From: Nothopassalora personata
Taxonomy: Eukaryota; Ascomycota; Dothideomycetes; Mycosphaerellales; Mycosphaerellaceae
Reading direction: 5' to 3'
DNA length: 64,000 nucleotides
Assembly (NCBI GenBank): GCA_033816765.1
Contig: CM066292.1
Span: 4,774,001-4,838,000, forward strand
Part shown: piece by piece, positions 33,129 to 42,868 of the stretch
Numbering within the stretch: the stretch's first letter is position 1
How the letters are laid out: every line of letters begins with the position of its first letter
The notes under the pieces: generated by a model
Told to the model about the DNA's origin: nothing
What the model saw: the letters and a program-made list of their open reading frames with translations, nothing else
Databases searched by the model: none
Made by a program: the position numbers and the translations under genes

Positions 33129-34216
33129 TCATGACAGCATTCCAAGCCCCTCGACGAGCATCATGATGTCCAGATAAGGTATGGAAGTGTCCCTCAAGAT
33201 CACGCAATGATGACGGTCGAGATGCCCTTTGCTTGGCTGATGTAGTCCGCAAGCTTCGGTGTAGACCTCATGGCGGTAAGCACGAAGCACGTCCGTGTAG
33301 TCGTATGGTCCTGGCCGGATATTTTCAGATCCGGTGTAGTCTGATCCAGCAGTCCATGTGAATTCCGGCTCAAGTCCAGCTGACAGTCATCTCGCGCGCG
33401 AGAGGGCCCCATAGAGGGGCAAGGAAAGAGATTTACTTACTGTTGAGCTGGTTGATGAGTTCATGTTGTTGCTCATTGAACGCCCTGAACGAAGGGTGCT
33501 GCGCGATAACCTGTTGCTGCTGAGTAAAAGGTTGGATCATCTGCTGGTCTTGCTGCTGGAAGTCTGGACCGTAGTAAGGCTGCTGGACAGCCATGTGCTG
33601 GAGGTTGATCTGGTCGTTGGAGTATTGAGGGTACATGCTAATCCCCGTGTCATGTCTCTCTCGACTCACTGATTGGCTGTGGTCGTTGCCATCATCATGA
33701 GGGAAGGAGAAGGCGTCCAGGTTGACCTCCGGCATGATGGGAAACAGTTCTGCTGACCTTCACAGCTGGTCAGCAACTGGATTGTTCTACAACAAGACGA
33801 CAAGTAGTGCTGACTTACATTCGGATAGTCGTGGCAGGGTAGTCTGGATTGTCCTTTAGTGATGACTCGATGACCCTGTTGATGAGGATTTCAAAGACGT
33901 GGTAATCAAAGAGGTAATAGAAGCGGGCAGAGTTGTGGTGTGATATGAAGAAAGCTACGAGGTCAGACTTGTGAGGAAAAGAAGAGTCCTCAAGATGATG
34001 CGCAGCATCTGGCCTGCCTAAAGCTATTGTGCTTTCCAATATCGACAATTCCCCACAACAGCACCTGCGTGTGTGCGCATGATAATCTTGTTGCTGCCAT
34101 CTCCAATCAACTGATCGACAAAGAGAGCAGTAGCTATCCGTTGCAACCAGATCACCGGCACAGCGCGCTGAGCACGGTCTCGGGTCGTGTCGTGAGTCGT
34201 CAAGACATTCCTTCAT
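33129..34216 (-). CDS. Gln-rich protein of unknown function, multi-exon, 5' end uncertain
   Basis: Three exons are supported from the 3' side: exon ending at 33819, exon 33757-33441, and exon 33379-33129, with introns 33758-33818 (GTAAGT..CTGAC..AAG) and 33380-33440 (GTAAGT..CAG). Splicing joins NPDYPATTIR-MSAELFPIMPEVN and then opens an 83-residue C-terminus containing GPYDYTDVLRAYRHEVYTEA. The middle is Gln-rich (residues FQQQDQQMIQPFTQQQQ). At the 5' end two readings compete: a frame open to an ATG at 34216, and a different frame with more protein-like sequence (WLQRIATALFVDQLIGDGSN) that would need an intron ending at GTAG near 33953. No family is recognised; the Gln-rich tract hints at a regulatory protein. 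Confidence 0.6.
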
Positions 34217-34629
34217 TCGCAAGAACTGAAAATTAAGCCTTGGAGACTGCCAGAGAGACAGCTGGGAATCTCAGGATATGCTGCCCAAGTTGTTAAATGG
34301 ATCGTGGCGTATTGGTCGAATGAACAAGCTGTCAAAACTTTCCAGCGAGTCGGGTCTTCTGTGACAGCGAGTGCTGAGATTTTACAAGGCTTGCCGATCA
34401 TGCGACGATTCCATCATCCACATCAGGAAGGCTGCGTCGAGTCAGATGTGAAGATTCTTGTCTCAATTCCTTATCTAGTATAGCGAGGAGCTTGAGAGAC
34501 TCCAGGAGCCAGGTGTATCTGCGGATGCGACCACGATACATCAAGGAGAAGCGGGCGCTGCGGAAGTCGGCGGAGCCAAATGAGGAGTATAGACTTGAAC
34601 ATACTCGTCGAGAGTCGACAGCTCTTCCA
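34217..34629. other. Intergenic region, possibly with first exon of the Gln-rich gene
   Basis: 413 bp between the Gln-rich gene and the ANY1 stop. A missing 5' exon of the Gln-rich gene may lie here, since its frame lacks a clear start codon; a candidate acceptor TTTTCAG occurs at 34228-34234 (minus strand). No other feature is seen. Confidence 0.3.
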
Positions 34630-35441
34630 CTACGCCAGTCTTGGATCTTTCAAGTCCATCTCTACGGCCGAATCAATTCCTTCACCGTACATCCAGTACT
34701 GTACTCCGAGATAACAGTCACATACTGCCTGGAACATGCCGCACAGCTTGAAGGCCCACGGGACCTCACCCTCGGAGAGGAAAAAGTACGTCATCTTGAA
34801 GACATCACCGACCAGCCAATTGACAAGGACACTCAATCGGAAGCCTTTGCTGGAGTGACTTCGATGGTTCTCCAGAATTTGCGGGATGGGCAGAATGGCC
34901 TCCACACCCAGCGCAACATACCCCTGGAGTCCAATGTAAAACTCGTTCGTGCCCACTAATAGCTGAAGCGCAGCCAAAGTGACGGTGTAGTACGCCAGAA
35001 ATTGCCAGTATGGCTTGCGGCTGCGCCACTGCCAAAAATTATACGGCCGCGTGACATACCCGTTGGCCTCTGTCGCTCCGGCAAAGGGCTTGTTGAGACT
35101 ATGCTGAGCTCCAAAAGGTGGTCGGTTGACCAGAGCAACTTGCAAAAGGACCACTTGCACGACGACCATGGTGCTCGCCTGTATCAGAAGAGGAGAATCA
35201 TAGTGGGCACCGAGCCAGTAGAAGACTCTGCAATGGTAATGAGTGGAAGCTTTCCCGGGACATAATCGCGCACTCACTTCAGGATCGATGCAACCAACAT
35301 GATCAAGGGTATGTCTAGCGAGAAGCCTGCTGATGACCTTTTGCTGTGCATGCTCCATACTTGGTCGCCATAAGAGGTTACCGGCGAGGTGACGATGAAG
35401 ATGGGCGCGATATGGTTGATAACCCATGATATGAGAGACAT
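34630..35441 (-). CDS. ANY1: PQ-loop membrane protein Any1/Cfs1-like
   Basis: Multi-pass PQ-loop protein; yeast Any1 (YMR010W) acts with flippases in Golgi/endosome phospholipid asymmetry. Two exons: 35441-35278 and 35227-34630 (50-nt intron GTGAGT..CATTGCAG), giving 253 aa. First PQ-like repeat: PVTSYGDQVWSMHSKRSSAG followed by FSLDIPLIMLVASILKVFYW; second: LPIPQILENHRSHSSKGFRL followed by SVLVNWLVGDVFKMTYFF, with the Pro-Gln pair intact. Seven hydrophobic segments are plausible. The chosen start MSLISWVINHIAP matches the usual beginning of this family; a longer upstream frame (ATG at 35596) is out of frame with it and is listed as a possible uORF. Confidence 0.82.
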
Positions 35442-35596
35442 GATCCTGTCATAGATGTCAGTGCAGATCGTGATACCACTACGTGTAAGAGATCTTGCTC
35501 TGCAAGGTTATCGGGCATCGTAAAGCTTATCGTTGTAAGCACGAGGCTCGCCAAGCCAAAGCCTGTAGGCTCATCTGTGGCTGGAATCTCTGCCAT
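35378..35596 (-). other. Possible upstream ORF overlapping the ANY1 start
   Basis: An ATG at 35596 begins a 72-codon frame (MAEIPATDEPTGFGL..) that runs past and out of frame with the ANY1 ATG at 35441, ending at 35378. If both are in the mature mRNA, it would repress ANY1 translation. Alternatively a short intron (GTAGTG..ACAG, about 37 nt) removes part of it; this does not restore frame with ANY1. Confidence 0.3.
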
Positions 35597-36160
35597 GATC
35601 TCGCTTTGTGCCACAGGAACACTTTACACCAACGAAACTCGTCAGGAGAGAAAGGGTTGTGAATGACTTACGCGGCTGTCGGGTTCTCGGGGAGCAATGC
35701 TCGGAAGGACGCGGAAGGAATGCGGACAAATAACAGAGGCCGGTCTCACGCATCCATCATGTGAAGATGATGTTGCCACCGAACGGAGACGTCTCTCGTC
35801 ATGTGTGGAGAGGATGATTTCTTCGCGATGGAGAATAGACTGGGCACGTAAAAGGGGGTCCTTTCCTTGGAGGTCCATGTGCGATCTTTCCCGGTCCGCA
35901 AGTGGCTTGTGCGCCGGCTGGGCCCGCGTTCTTCCCCTTTGAAGGTGCTGCTGAAAAGCGAGTACACCATCGCTTTAAGACGACATGACCGAAAGTCTGC
36001 ATGCTTGAGCCTCGACAACAGCTTGGACTGCCAACCGCCTGGAAGACGCAGCCTCTGCGAGATGCATCGAACGGACATCGGACGATCATGGACGAACCTG
36101 AGACGCGAGACGGGCTGATTCAATGGACTCGTGGACAATCTACAAGATGATATGGCATCT
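35597..36160. other. Intergenic region, no supported gene
   Basis: About 560 bp between ANY1 (5' side) and the stop of the secreted-protein gene. It should include the ANY1 promoter. Overlapping ORFs on both strands (longest about 163 codons, reading through the neighbouring gene) are not supported. Confidence 0.35.
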
Positions 36161-37066
36161 CTACACGAAGTCGCCCTTGCCATGGCACCTCGAAAGCGGT
36201 GGGTCGGTTTGATTTTTGACGCATAAGCCCACCGCACCTTCGACCCAAGTTAGATGGCCGTAGCTGCCATTTCTGTGGCTGTCAGCGTAAAAGGTACCAA
36301 CCTCCTCCCTTGCGCCAAGGCAACCCTGCGTTATCGTTCCTGATCTGCGAGTTACAATCGGCTTGGTGATCATCGCGCCGCACTGCCCACTGTTTACAGT
36401 AAATTTGTCCTGCTGAGTCTCAGAGGTCCCCCATAGCTCAGTGTAACTTATACCAAGACTAACACTGAGTACTTGGGAGAGTTGCGAACCGGCTCCTATA
36501 CTGTCTGACATTAGTCTCACGTATGCGCAAGTTCGAATCACAGGATGGACCTACTTGATCGTGGACGTCACCATATTTTGAATTGTGTAGCCTTCCGCGA
36601 TGAAGACATCCATACTAGAATTGCTCGCACAGACCACTCCCGACATTTGAGCGTCCCAGTCGAGGAATGTTTCCGTCTTGGTGATAATGTATTGATATGT
36701 GTTGTTGCAGCTGGCATGCGTGTGACGTTTGTCTAGAGCCGGTCAGAAGAGTTCAATGGCTACCTCATCACCATCACATACTAAGCGACAAATCACTGGC
36801 CCTCAACTTCAGGGCGTTTTCGTCGGGGTTTGGACGGTGCAACAAGACGCCTTCGTAGCTCAGTTTCGCGGCCCAAGCCGAGTAATTCGTTCGCTGATCT
36901 AGTCAGAACGTCAGCACGAGTCCCAGTCCAGCGAATGGATGTACCAACGTCTGCCATCGTTCGACAACACGATAAGATCATCATGTTTTAGTGGTGCTGC
37001 GAGTGGGTTTGGTATGGCGAGGATGGTTTTGGCGAGGCAGAGACCAAGAATGATTAAGGAGAGCAT
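36161..37066 (-). CDS. Secreted cysteine-containing protein, effector candidate (250 aa)
   Basis: Four exons read from splice signals: 37066-36949, 36898-36782, 36732-36555 and 36500-36161, with introns of 50, 49 and 54 nt, each with CTGAC/CTAAT-type branch sites; frame is kept throughout. A classical signal peptide opens the protein (MLSLIILGLCLAKTILA, likely cleaved near residue 17-18). The mature part has six cysteines (about 87, 113, 178, 198, 231, 243), an even number suiting disulfides, and five N-glycosylation sequons. The centre alternates polar and hydrophobic residues (MVTSTINIGAGSQLSQVLSV), suggesting beta strands, followed by FTVNSGQCGAM and the end GTFYADSHRNGSYGHLTW. I recall similar unnamed secreted proteins in fungal genomes but no function. 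Expected to be exported; a role in host or microbial interaction is inference. Confidence 0.72.
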
Positions 37067-37474
37067 AGCTGCTGATGTGCTACAGGAATGGTATCGCCCC
37101 CGAGGCTTGAAAGCCTAGTCTTATACGTCTTTCTCAGCGCGCTCGGTGTCTGACAGCACTCCATATCTTGCTGGAGTGGGTGGCAATCCGGAGCACCCAC
37201 GGCCAGACACATTGGTCCCTGCTGACTGAGACACGTTGTCATAAGGCAGTTAGTACGACGTCGCACGCTGGCGAAGCGCACTAGCCTGCAGTACTGAGAG
37301 ATGAGCATCAGTTCACGCTACGGTGCACAGGGTCTTATTCTCCAGTTCCTACACTCACGCCAGAGCTTATCGAATCTTATTGAATGTCTCATCGCCGCCA
37401 CGGCAGGCAAGTTCACGCTACACAACCCCGGTCTACGGCCACTGTTCAGTGGACATCCTCTTCCGTGCTTCAAT

Positions 37475-37732
37475 CCCTGGCAATAATCATACAACCCCTG
37501 CATTTACGCTATCCTAATCAGGTTGCTGTAGTGTCTTCTTAGAAGGTGTTATAAATGGGGACAGCTATTAAGCAGTAACATCCCGCGCATCCGGCAGTCT
37601 ATTCGAGAGCGCTGCGAAGCAGTAATCAACAACAATGGAGGCCATACTAGTTGGTAAGCTACGCCAAGCAGTAGAACATCCTTCCTGATAGGGGAGAGTA
37701 AAAGGACAGGGGTTGTATAATTATTGCCGGGG
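37475..37732. mobile_element. MITE-like inverted-repeat unit
   Basis: Left arm 37475-37500 and right arm 37707-37732 are inverted copies with about 24 of 26 matches (core GGCAATAATYATACAACCCC). Weaker similarity continues inward for about 20 bp. The unit spans 258 bp. No coding capacity and no clear target-site duplication. A non-autonomous DNA element or a foldback remnant fits best; alternatively two inverted copies of a larger repeat. Confidence 0.45.
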
Positions 37733-39699
37733 ACTGTACATCGGTAAATAAGTGCAAGTGGAGACGGTTTCCATCGAACGCAGAAATGTACAATGGAACC
37801 CGTATGGACCCTCCGAGGGCACGGTCTATCATTGACACTTTGGTTGACCACTAGTCGCTGCGAGAAATGTTCCTCGGCTGGCAAGATTTGGCAGCCTCGT
37901 TGGACTTGCCGTCCCAAAGTCGGGCCTATGCCATGTGGACACAGCCACGAGCAGGGTGCAAGTCGAGGCCTGGCATTGTTTATAATGAGCAGCAAATCCT
38001 CCAACCGACGTGTCGCCTCCTGGCTCAATCGTGACTGACATTGACGATAGTAGTAGGATCAATGATTTCCTTATCAGGCCACAGAGAACCACGTTACATG
38101 AGCTCCTTATGCAATCAAAATGGCCCGCATCGTTCTATAACGTCTGGGCGCAGGGGAGTCAGAGCTCGATTTCTGTTGCCGCACTACCGCTGCTCGCCGA
38201 TTGGTTGTACGGTGGTCCTTAGTCCTGTTAGTACTGACCAACAACGCGGGAACGGTTTTGTTGCCCCGCGGTTACCAGGCGCTTTACGTGATGGCCGTCA
38301 GTCGACTAATGGAATGCCACGCACGCGCTGGAGGGTAAAAGCGGCCCGACTCCGCTGCTTGGCGTAGCTTTAAGGCTGCTTTGAACAACAAAATAGTAAG
38401 ACAAGTGTCACACGCCCACGTGGCGTATACAGTAGCCTGTATCTCGTACGCTCAAAGTTGTTCGTTGGCTTCGATAAGGTGGCGGAGCCTTTAAAGCATT
38501 ACAACGCGACGAGACGACGAAGTTTGGGAAACAGAGGTAAAGCCTCCTTATTACTTCCCCTTCCCCTAGTTCAATGCCTAAACCCTAATAGATACCGATT
38601 AATTTAATATGCCTAAACACTCTGTACTGCACCTCGAAAACTCCTAGCCCTATGTTTCTGGCCGGGAGCGACGTACGAGCGCAGAGGCTTTAGCCTTAAT
38701 GCGGGCGAGTACTCGAGCGGCCCGCAGGGCTATATTGTCGTTCCCCTAGCACTCCAAAGCGGGTTGTAATTTAAGATCATTTGATTCTATTTTAATGCAA
38801 AGCTAGGGGGAGGGCGGCGAACTGGGGGAGGGGGAAGTGAGTTCGGTACAGCCTGCCGCGGAGGTGGGCCGCTTTCGCTTGCACGCGAGTGCCTTGATAG
38901 GGCTAAAAAAGTGGTTAGTGTTTAGTCACTTGGTGTCATTTATAGCCTCAAGCATTGGTGAGACACCACACGTCACCCAAAGCCTGACATAAGCGGAAAA
39001 GCGCCATATATAGCTCAGGCACTACTGCGGTTGTAAGTGTATCAACACTCCGCCTCCACGATATGGCTCAATCTCGAGCCGACAGCCGAGCATCAATGTG
39101 GCGGGGCTCCTGGAGACTCCAGGTAGTGGGGTTGAATGATCGCTACGTTTGTGCAATGTATATCTTCTTCCAAACTCCGCAAACCACCTACACAGCATGT
39201 CCCTGGCCCTTTGAGTGGCGACGACATGCTACTGGAAATACGGTTACCTCGTCGTCTAGAATCTCCAGTACTGTAATGCAGCTGCGACGAATGGGAAACA
39301 AAGCACAGCCCCTATCAGATGTCGTGAAAACGGATTTCCTCACTAAACTGCGGTGGGGCTGGATTTAGATTTTAACATTAAAGTGCAAAAGTGGCACTGA
39401 ACTGTTCGCAGAGCGCGCGATAGTCGAACGCTTGACTACCACTTGTTTATAGGAATTAATGCGCGAAATATTCAGTATGAAAGAGTCGCAACTATCTATG
39501 GTGGTCTTCTCTAGCTCCGGCTAGCGTGTTTTCATGAAAGCACGATGTCTTTAGACCCTTCGCTTCGCTTCGCCGAGACCTTCCCCGTAAAGCGGGCGTA
39601 CCCCCGCGACCTTCGTCAAATTATGCGACGCTAATGGATTGCAGAGGATTTCCTGAACCATCCAGCATCTGCAAACGCGATGGAGCTATCTCCGACCTA

Positions 39700-39732
39700 G
39701 ATGTCTTAGTCCCTAGACTCGACTAAGACATC
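39700..39732. repeat. Perfect 12-bp-arm palindrome (hairpin)
   Basis: GATGTCTTAGTC at 39700-39711 and its exact reverse complement at 39721-39732, separated by 9 bp. Most likely the junction of two inverted element ends rather than a terminator, as no gene ends nearby. Confidence 0.6.
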
Positions 39733-40134
39733 GACCTGGTAGATCAGTCTATTCGAGCGTAAGCGAGGCAGAGACATCGTTGCTATGCTCAAGGTATAGT
39801 ACATAGATCCTTGCCGACATGGGCCATTACGAAATCGAGAGTCCCATGGAGTTCCTCCACGCGCCACAAACTATGACATAGCTTGTAGCCTATAGCCTGG
39901 GTTTTAGGGTGGATGCATTGGCGAACGTGGAGTGTTCCATTCATCACTGACCTCTAGCTTAGCTTAACAGCGGTGGGAAGACCTTAGGGCATGGCTAGTT
40001 AGAATTAGTTCTTACATTATTGTCACCTTCTAATATTTTAAGTAACAAACTAGCCAGCTATGAGTTAACTAGCGATTGAGAATTCGCAAACCAGATGGCA
40101 AATTTCACAATCAGAAGTCGTTGATGTCTTAGTC
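39721..40134. mobile_element. Candidate non-autonomous DNA element with 15-bp inverted ends
   Basis: GACTAAGACATCGAC at 39721-39735 is repeated inverted at 40120-40134 (one mismatch), bounding 414 bp without an ORF. A third copy of the motif lies inverted just outside at 39700-39711, making a 12-bp-armed palindrome with the left end. The interior is A/T-rich toward the right. No target-site duplication is evident. It may be a MITE inserted into, or nested with, another copy. Confidence 0.4.
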
Positions 40135-40332
40135 CAGCAATCTAGCGTTATCGCTCTCCCCGTCGCCAATGCGGGAAGCCGAAGGACGTCTCAATAGCAT
40201 CGGCGATTGTTGCAAACCATATAAGGCCCCTGCTCCTCGAAGCGATGGTAACGAAATATCCGAAACCGTTCGATCTATCTCTAATTCCTCGCAACAACCC
40301 TCGCCTGCTCAGACTTCTGAACCCAACTCATC

Positions 40333-40781
40333 ATGATGCTCCAGCTTCCAGTCTCCATCTTCATCCTAACGCTCCTTTTCGCCGTCAGGTCTGATACATA
40401 CCATGACCACCCCTACTTGCCCTCTTTCTAACCTACCCTACAGTACCCTGTCAGACCTCCACCAATACGGTGTCTGCTGCTCAGGCCGATTGATTGAAAG
40501 AGTGGACGGCGTCGTCTTTGACACATACTTGTTAATGCCGAACGAGACACAATGCGCGTGCGAAAAGTACAGGGCATACAAGGCGGGTGATAAGCAGTGG
40601 CAAAAGTGCCCAGATTGTTTCTTGGTGAGTTTATCAAGCGAAGTCTGTAAGGACGACGGCTAATCTAGACTGGTAGAACGACATGAACGAGTGTCAAAGT
40701 GATAAAAAGCACATTGGAGGCGATGAGCTGCTCGAGTTTTGCCAGCAGTGTAACAGCACGGTGGGGAGTGTTGGCAACTGA
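40333..40781 (+). CDS. Small secreted cysteine-rich protein, effector candidate (113 aa)
   Basis: Three exons: 40333-40388, 40444-40624 and 40677-40781, with introns of 55 nt (TTCTAACC branch, TACAG) and 52 nt (GTGAGT, GGCTAATC branch, GGTAG). The spliced product begins with a signal peptide (MMLQLPVSIFILTLLFAVS) and the mature chain of about 94 residues holds nine cysteines (about 30, 31, 56, 58, 74, 77, 85, 101, 104), arranged as CC, CxC, CxxC, C, CxxC. Small size, export signal and high Cys content are the usual marks of fungal effectors. It borders the gene-free repeat tract on its left, a common effector setting. An odd cysteine number suggests one free Cys or dimerisation. No named family recognised. 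Confidence 0.7.
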
Positions 40782-41090
40782 CGACACAATTGCTTGCCGC
40801 CGAGCGCTTCACTTCGTTCTGAAAAGGAGACTGTTGCTCGATTGTTCAGGAGCAGAGCTACATAGCGAGGAGCATAGCAACACACGAAGGTACTGCGTGT
40901 CGTGATTCGTATGAGCAGACAGTCACAGTTCCTCCAGGAAGGTTTCAAGCATTTCCCCCAGATTCACAGCGGCAACGAGCTTTGCCAACTCCCTCGGGTG
41001 ACCACATCCATCCAGCTCTGTTTAGTCCCAGCTTATATTATCATCCTCCAAGGGGCGAGCTCTGGCACTCGATCAAGAACAGGACTTGCA
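40782..41090. other. Intergenic region, 3' ends of two convergent genes
   Basis: 309 bp between the stop of the small secreted protein and the stop of the minus-strand membrane protein. Presumably both 3' UTRs; nothing else seen. Confidence 0.35.
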
Positions 41091-41657
41091 CTACCACTCA
41101 CTCGCTCTCTGCGGCATGACTTGATCTACAAGATCCTCTTCCACCACATCAACATCCCGCCTGAACACGACCCCTTGACCACCGCTCACAGCGCTTTCCT
41201 CATCAGTCACAACCACAGGTACAGTCTCCTTCTCCTCGGGAGTATGACGCGGCCAGAACACGGCCGCCAAAAAGAGTACAGCAGCGAGAACGATGACAGC
41301 AACCCAAATTCCAGCGCAGACACGAGCACGTCGAGTCGGACGTGGAGCGGTGAGTTGTCTCGAGGCTTGTGTGGTGTCTAGTGAATCGTGGGGCACGCGG
41401 GTGTTGTTTGCTTCAAGGTCCGATGTTGCTTCTGGTGGTGGAGGTTCTTTCGTTCTGTTGGGAGAAGGCCCCCCCGGTGCGAAGTTGTGGCTGGGGTCGT
41501 TGTAACCTGGGAGAGGCTCGTCGATTGATGAGGTGCTGCTTTGTGCTGAGTAATGGTGTGGGTAGGCATTGTCTGTTGCTCCGGCGGAGGACATGGCGTC
41601 GACGGGTGGCGGATCGCAACTCGTGATGTGTGCGGTTGGTGGTTTTCTGAGGACCAT
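41091..41657 (-). CDS. Single-pass membrane protein with proline-rich N-terminal region
   Basis: 188-aa single-exon protein from the ATG at 41657. Residues 1-112 are Pro/Ser/Thr/Asn-rich (PLPGYNDPS, EPPPPEATSD) with a basic patch PRPTRRAR just before one hydrophobic helix at 113-135, followed by an acidic tail of about 50 residues. No signal peptide, so the N-terminus is probably cytosolic by the positive-inside rule. Proteins with this layout are common and fast-evolving in Dothideomycetes; no function is known to me. The upstream DNA (41788-41837) contains a 50-bp block duplicated at 42814-42868. Confidence 0.55.
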   Translation of the reverse strand: MVLRKPPTAHITSCDPPPVDAMSSAGATDNAYPHHYSAQSSTSSIDEPLPGYNDPSHNFAPGGPSPNRTKEPPPPEATSDLEANNTRVPHDSLDTTQASRQLTAPRPTRRARVCAGIWVAVIVLAAVLFLAAVFWPRHTPEEKETVPVVVTDEESAVSGGQGVVFRRDVDVVEEDLVDQVMPQRASEW

Positions 41658-41787
41658 GATAGAGTTTTCTATTACGTCCAGGAGTGCAGAAAGGGAAGTG
41701 TAATGCAACCAGAGGCAGCAGGTGTACTGTGCGATGAACTGTGAAACAGCAAGTGACCATGTCTTTCCCACGGCAATTGGGCTCAGG

Positions 41788-41837
41788 GAGCCTATAATGG
41801 TCGTAGAGGTGATGCTTACCCGATCATATGGAGTTAC
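41788..41837 (-). repeat. Duplicated upstream block, copy 1
   Basis: About 50 bp, nearly identical (roughly 90 percent) to 42814-42868 in the same orientation. It lies about 130 bp before the ATG of the membrane protein on the minus strand and contains a donor-like GTAAGC. Conservation of just this block suggests a regulatory role or a conserved upstream exon. Confidence 0.55.
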
Positions 41838-42348
41838 CGATCGGTCGGGACGCAAGTCACAATGAAGGCCAGTTTCGAAGCGTTTCCTGGCGGAAGTATC
41901 TTCACCAAGTTGCAGATTCGATGCATTCGGGACAATGCCTCAAAAGATGGTGAGGCATGTCACATCGTTGGCGGAAAGCGGACTGTGGGTCCATCCATCG
42001 ACATAATCGCAGCTATGCTCGTAGCTGATGGTAGCACCTACATGTCGAAGTAATGCGACATTCAGTGAACTGCTCTGAGCAGTCCTTTGAGCCAGCTCAG
42101 AGTATTGCCTGGTAAGGCATGAAGGATACACCAGCTATTTCTATGGCGAAGTAGGCGTTAGTTCCAAGTGAGGAGGCAGATCCTCAGGAGACCCTTGAGC
42201 TTGTGATCAACGAATGCCCTCAATACCAAGCTTAGTATTTGTTCGCCCATCCGAATCAAACTAGCTCACACATAGAAGCAAGCCAATTCATAATAACCAA
42301 CACCAAACCTTCCCGCAAATCACAGCCCAACGAGGAAGATGGTAGACT

Positions 42349-42600
42349 TTATAGCAGCCGTGATGAGACCACTACCCTGCCACGGAGTGAACTTGCCATG
42401 GCCGCAACGGAGCTTGTTGGATCTTGTGAGTTTTCGGGTAAAGCTGGCGTGGCGAGCGGGTCGCGGTACAGTTTTTGGGCACTGGAGGCCGCGTTGTTGA
42501 TTCTCGTTGGCATCATGGGAGTTGGCGGTAGTCGGGTTTTATGAGGGTCGACGATGAGAAAGTGTTCGTGAGCAGCTCCAGCAGACGTCCGCAGAATCAT
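42349..42600 (-). pseudogene. Possible truncated tandem copy of the 41.1-kb membrane-protein gene
   Basis: A minus-strand frame from an ATG at 42600 (83 codons) begins MILRTSAGAAH, comparable to MVLRKPPTAH of the gene at 41657, and lies about 215 bp below the second copy of the shared 50-bp upstream block. It lacks the transmembrane helix and acidic tail and ends early. I read it as a truncated or decayed duplicate. Protein similarity beyond the first residues is weak, so the shared upstream block is the main evidence. Confidence 0.3.
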
Positions 42601-42813
42601 CGTGGTAGCTAGTACAGTGGTATTATCGACGTGTTTTCTATTCACATTTCGATCGATTCAACAACGAAGTTGAGCGGTAGATGGGGCCCTGAATCTACTC
42701 GTCTGCAATAACTAAGAGAAGCGTGGTGTGGAGGCAGCATGCATTTTTCTTTCTTCGGTGCAGTACCGCGTGCAGGTCACAATCATCTGCTTTGGATTGG
42801 TAACTGAGTCGAA

Positions 42814-42868
42814 GGAGCCTATGATGGTGGTAGAGGTGATGCTTACCCGATCACATGTTGAAGTTACC
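42814..42868 (-). repeat. Duplicated upstream block, copy 2
   Basis: Second copy of the block at 41788-41837, about 1,030 bp away, same orientation, with a few substitutions and a 2-3 bp insertion near its end. Confidence 0.55.

Larger units (their letters stand above)
37067..40332. other. Gene-free, repeat-rich degraded region
   Basis: About 3.3 kb with no credible gene between two secreted-protein genes. It contains inverted repeats (37475-37732, 39700-39732, 39721-40134) and a GCTTGGCGTAGCTT motif in both orientations (37650-37664 reverse, 38358-38371 forward). A/T-rich patches rich in TpA (38560-38680, 40000-40060) alternate with GC-rich ones. This is the look of old transposon remnants affected by mutation, possibly repeat-induced point mutation, but no transposase, reverse transcriptase or integrase motif is readable. 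Confidence 0.5.

Noticed and set aside
36526..36545. GTTCGAATC sequence resembling a tRNA T-loop
   Set aside because: It lies in an intron of the secreted-protein gene and no acceptor, D or anticodon stems can be folded around it.
39700..39732. Palindrome as a transcription terminator
   Set aside because: No gene ends nearby and fungal genes do not use such hairpins; element ends explain it better.
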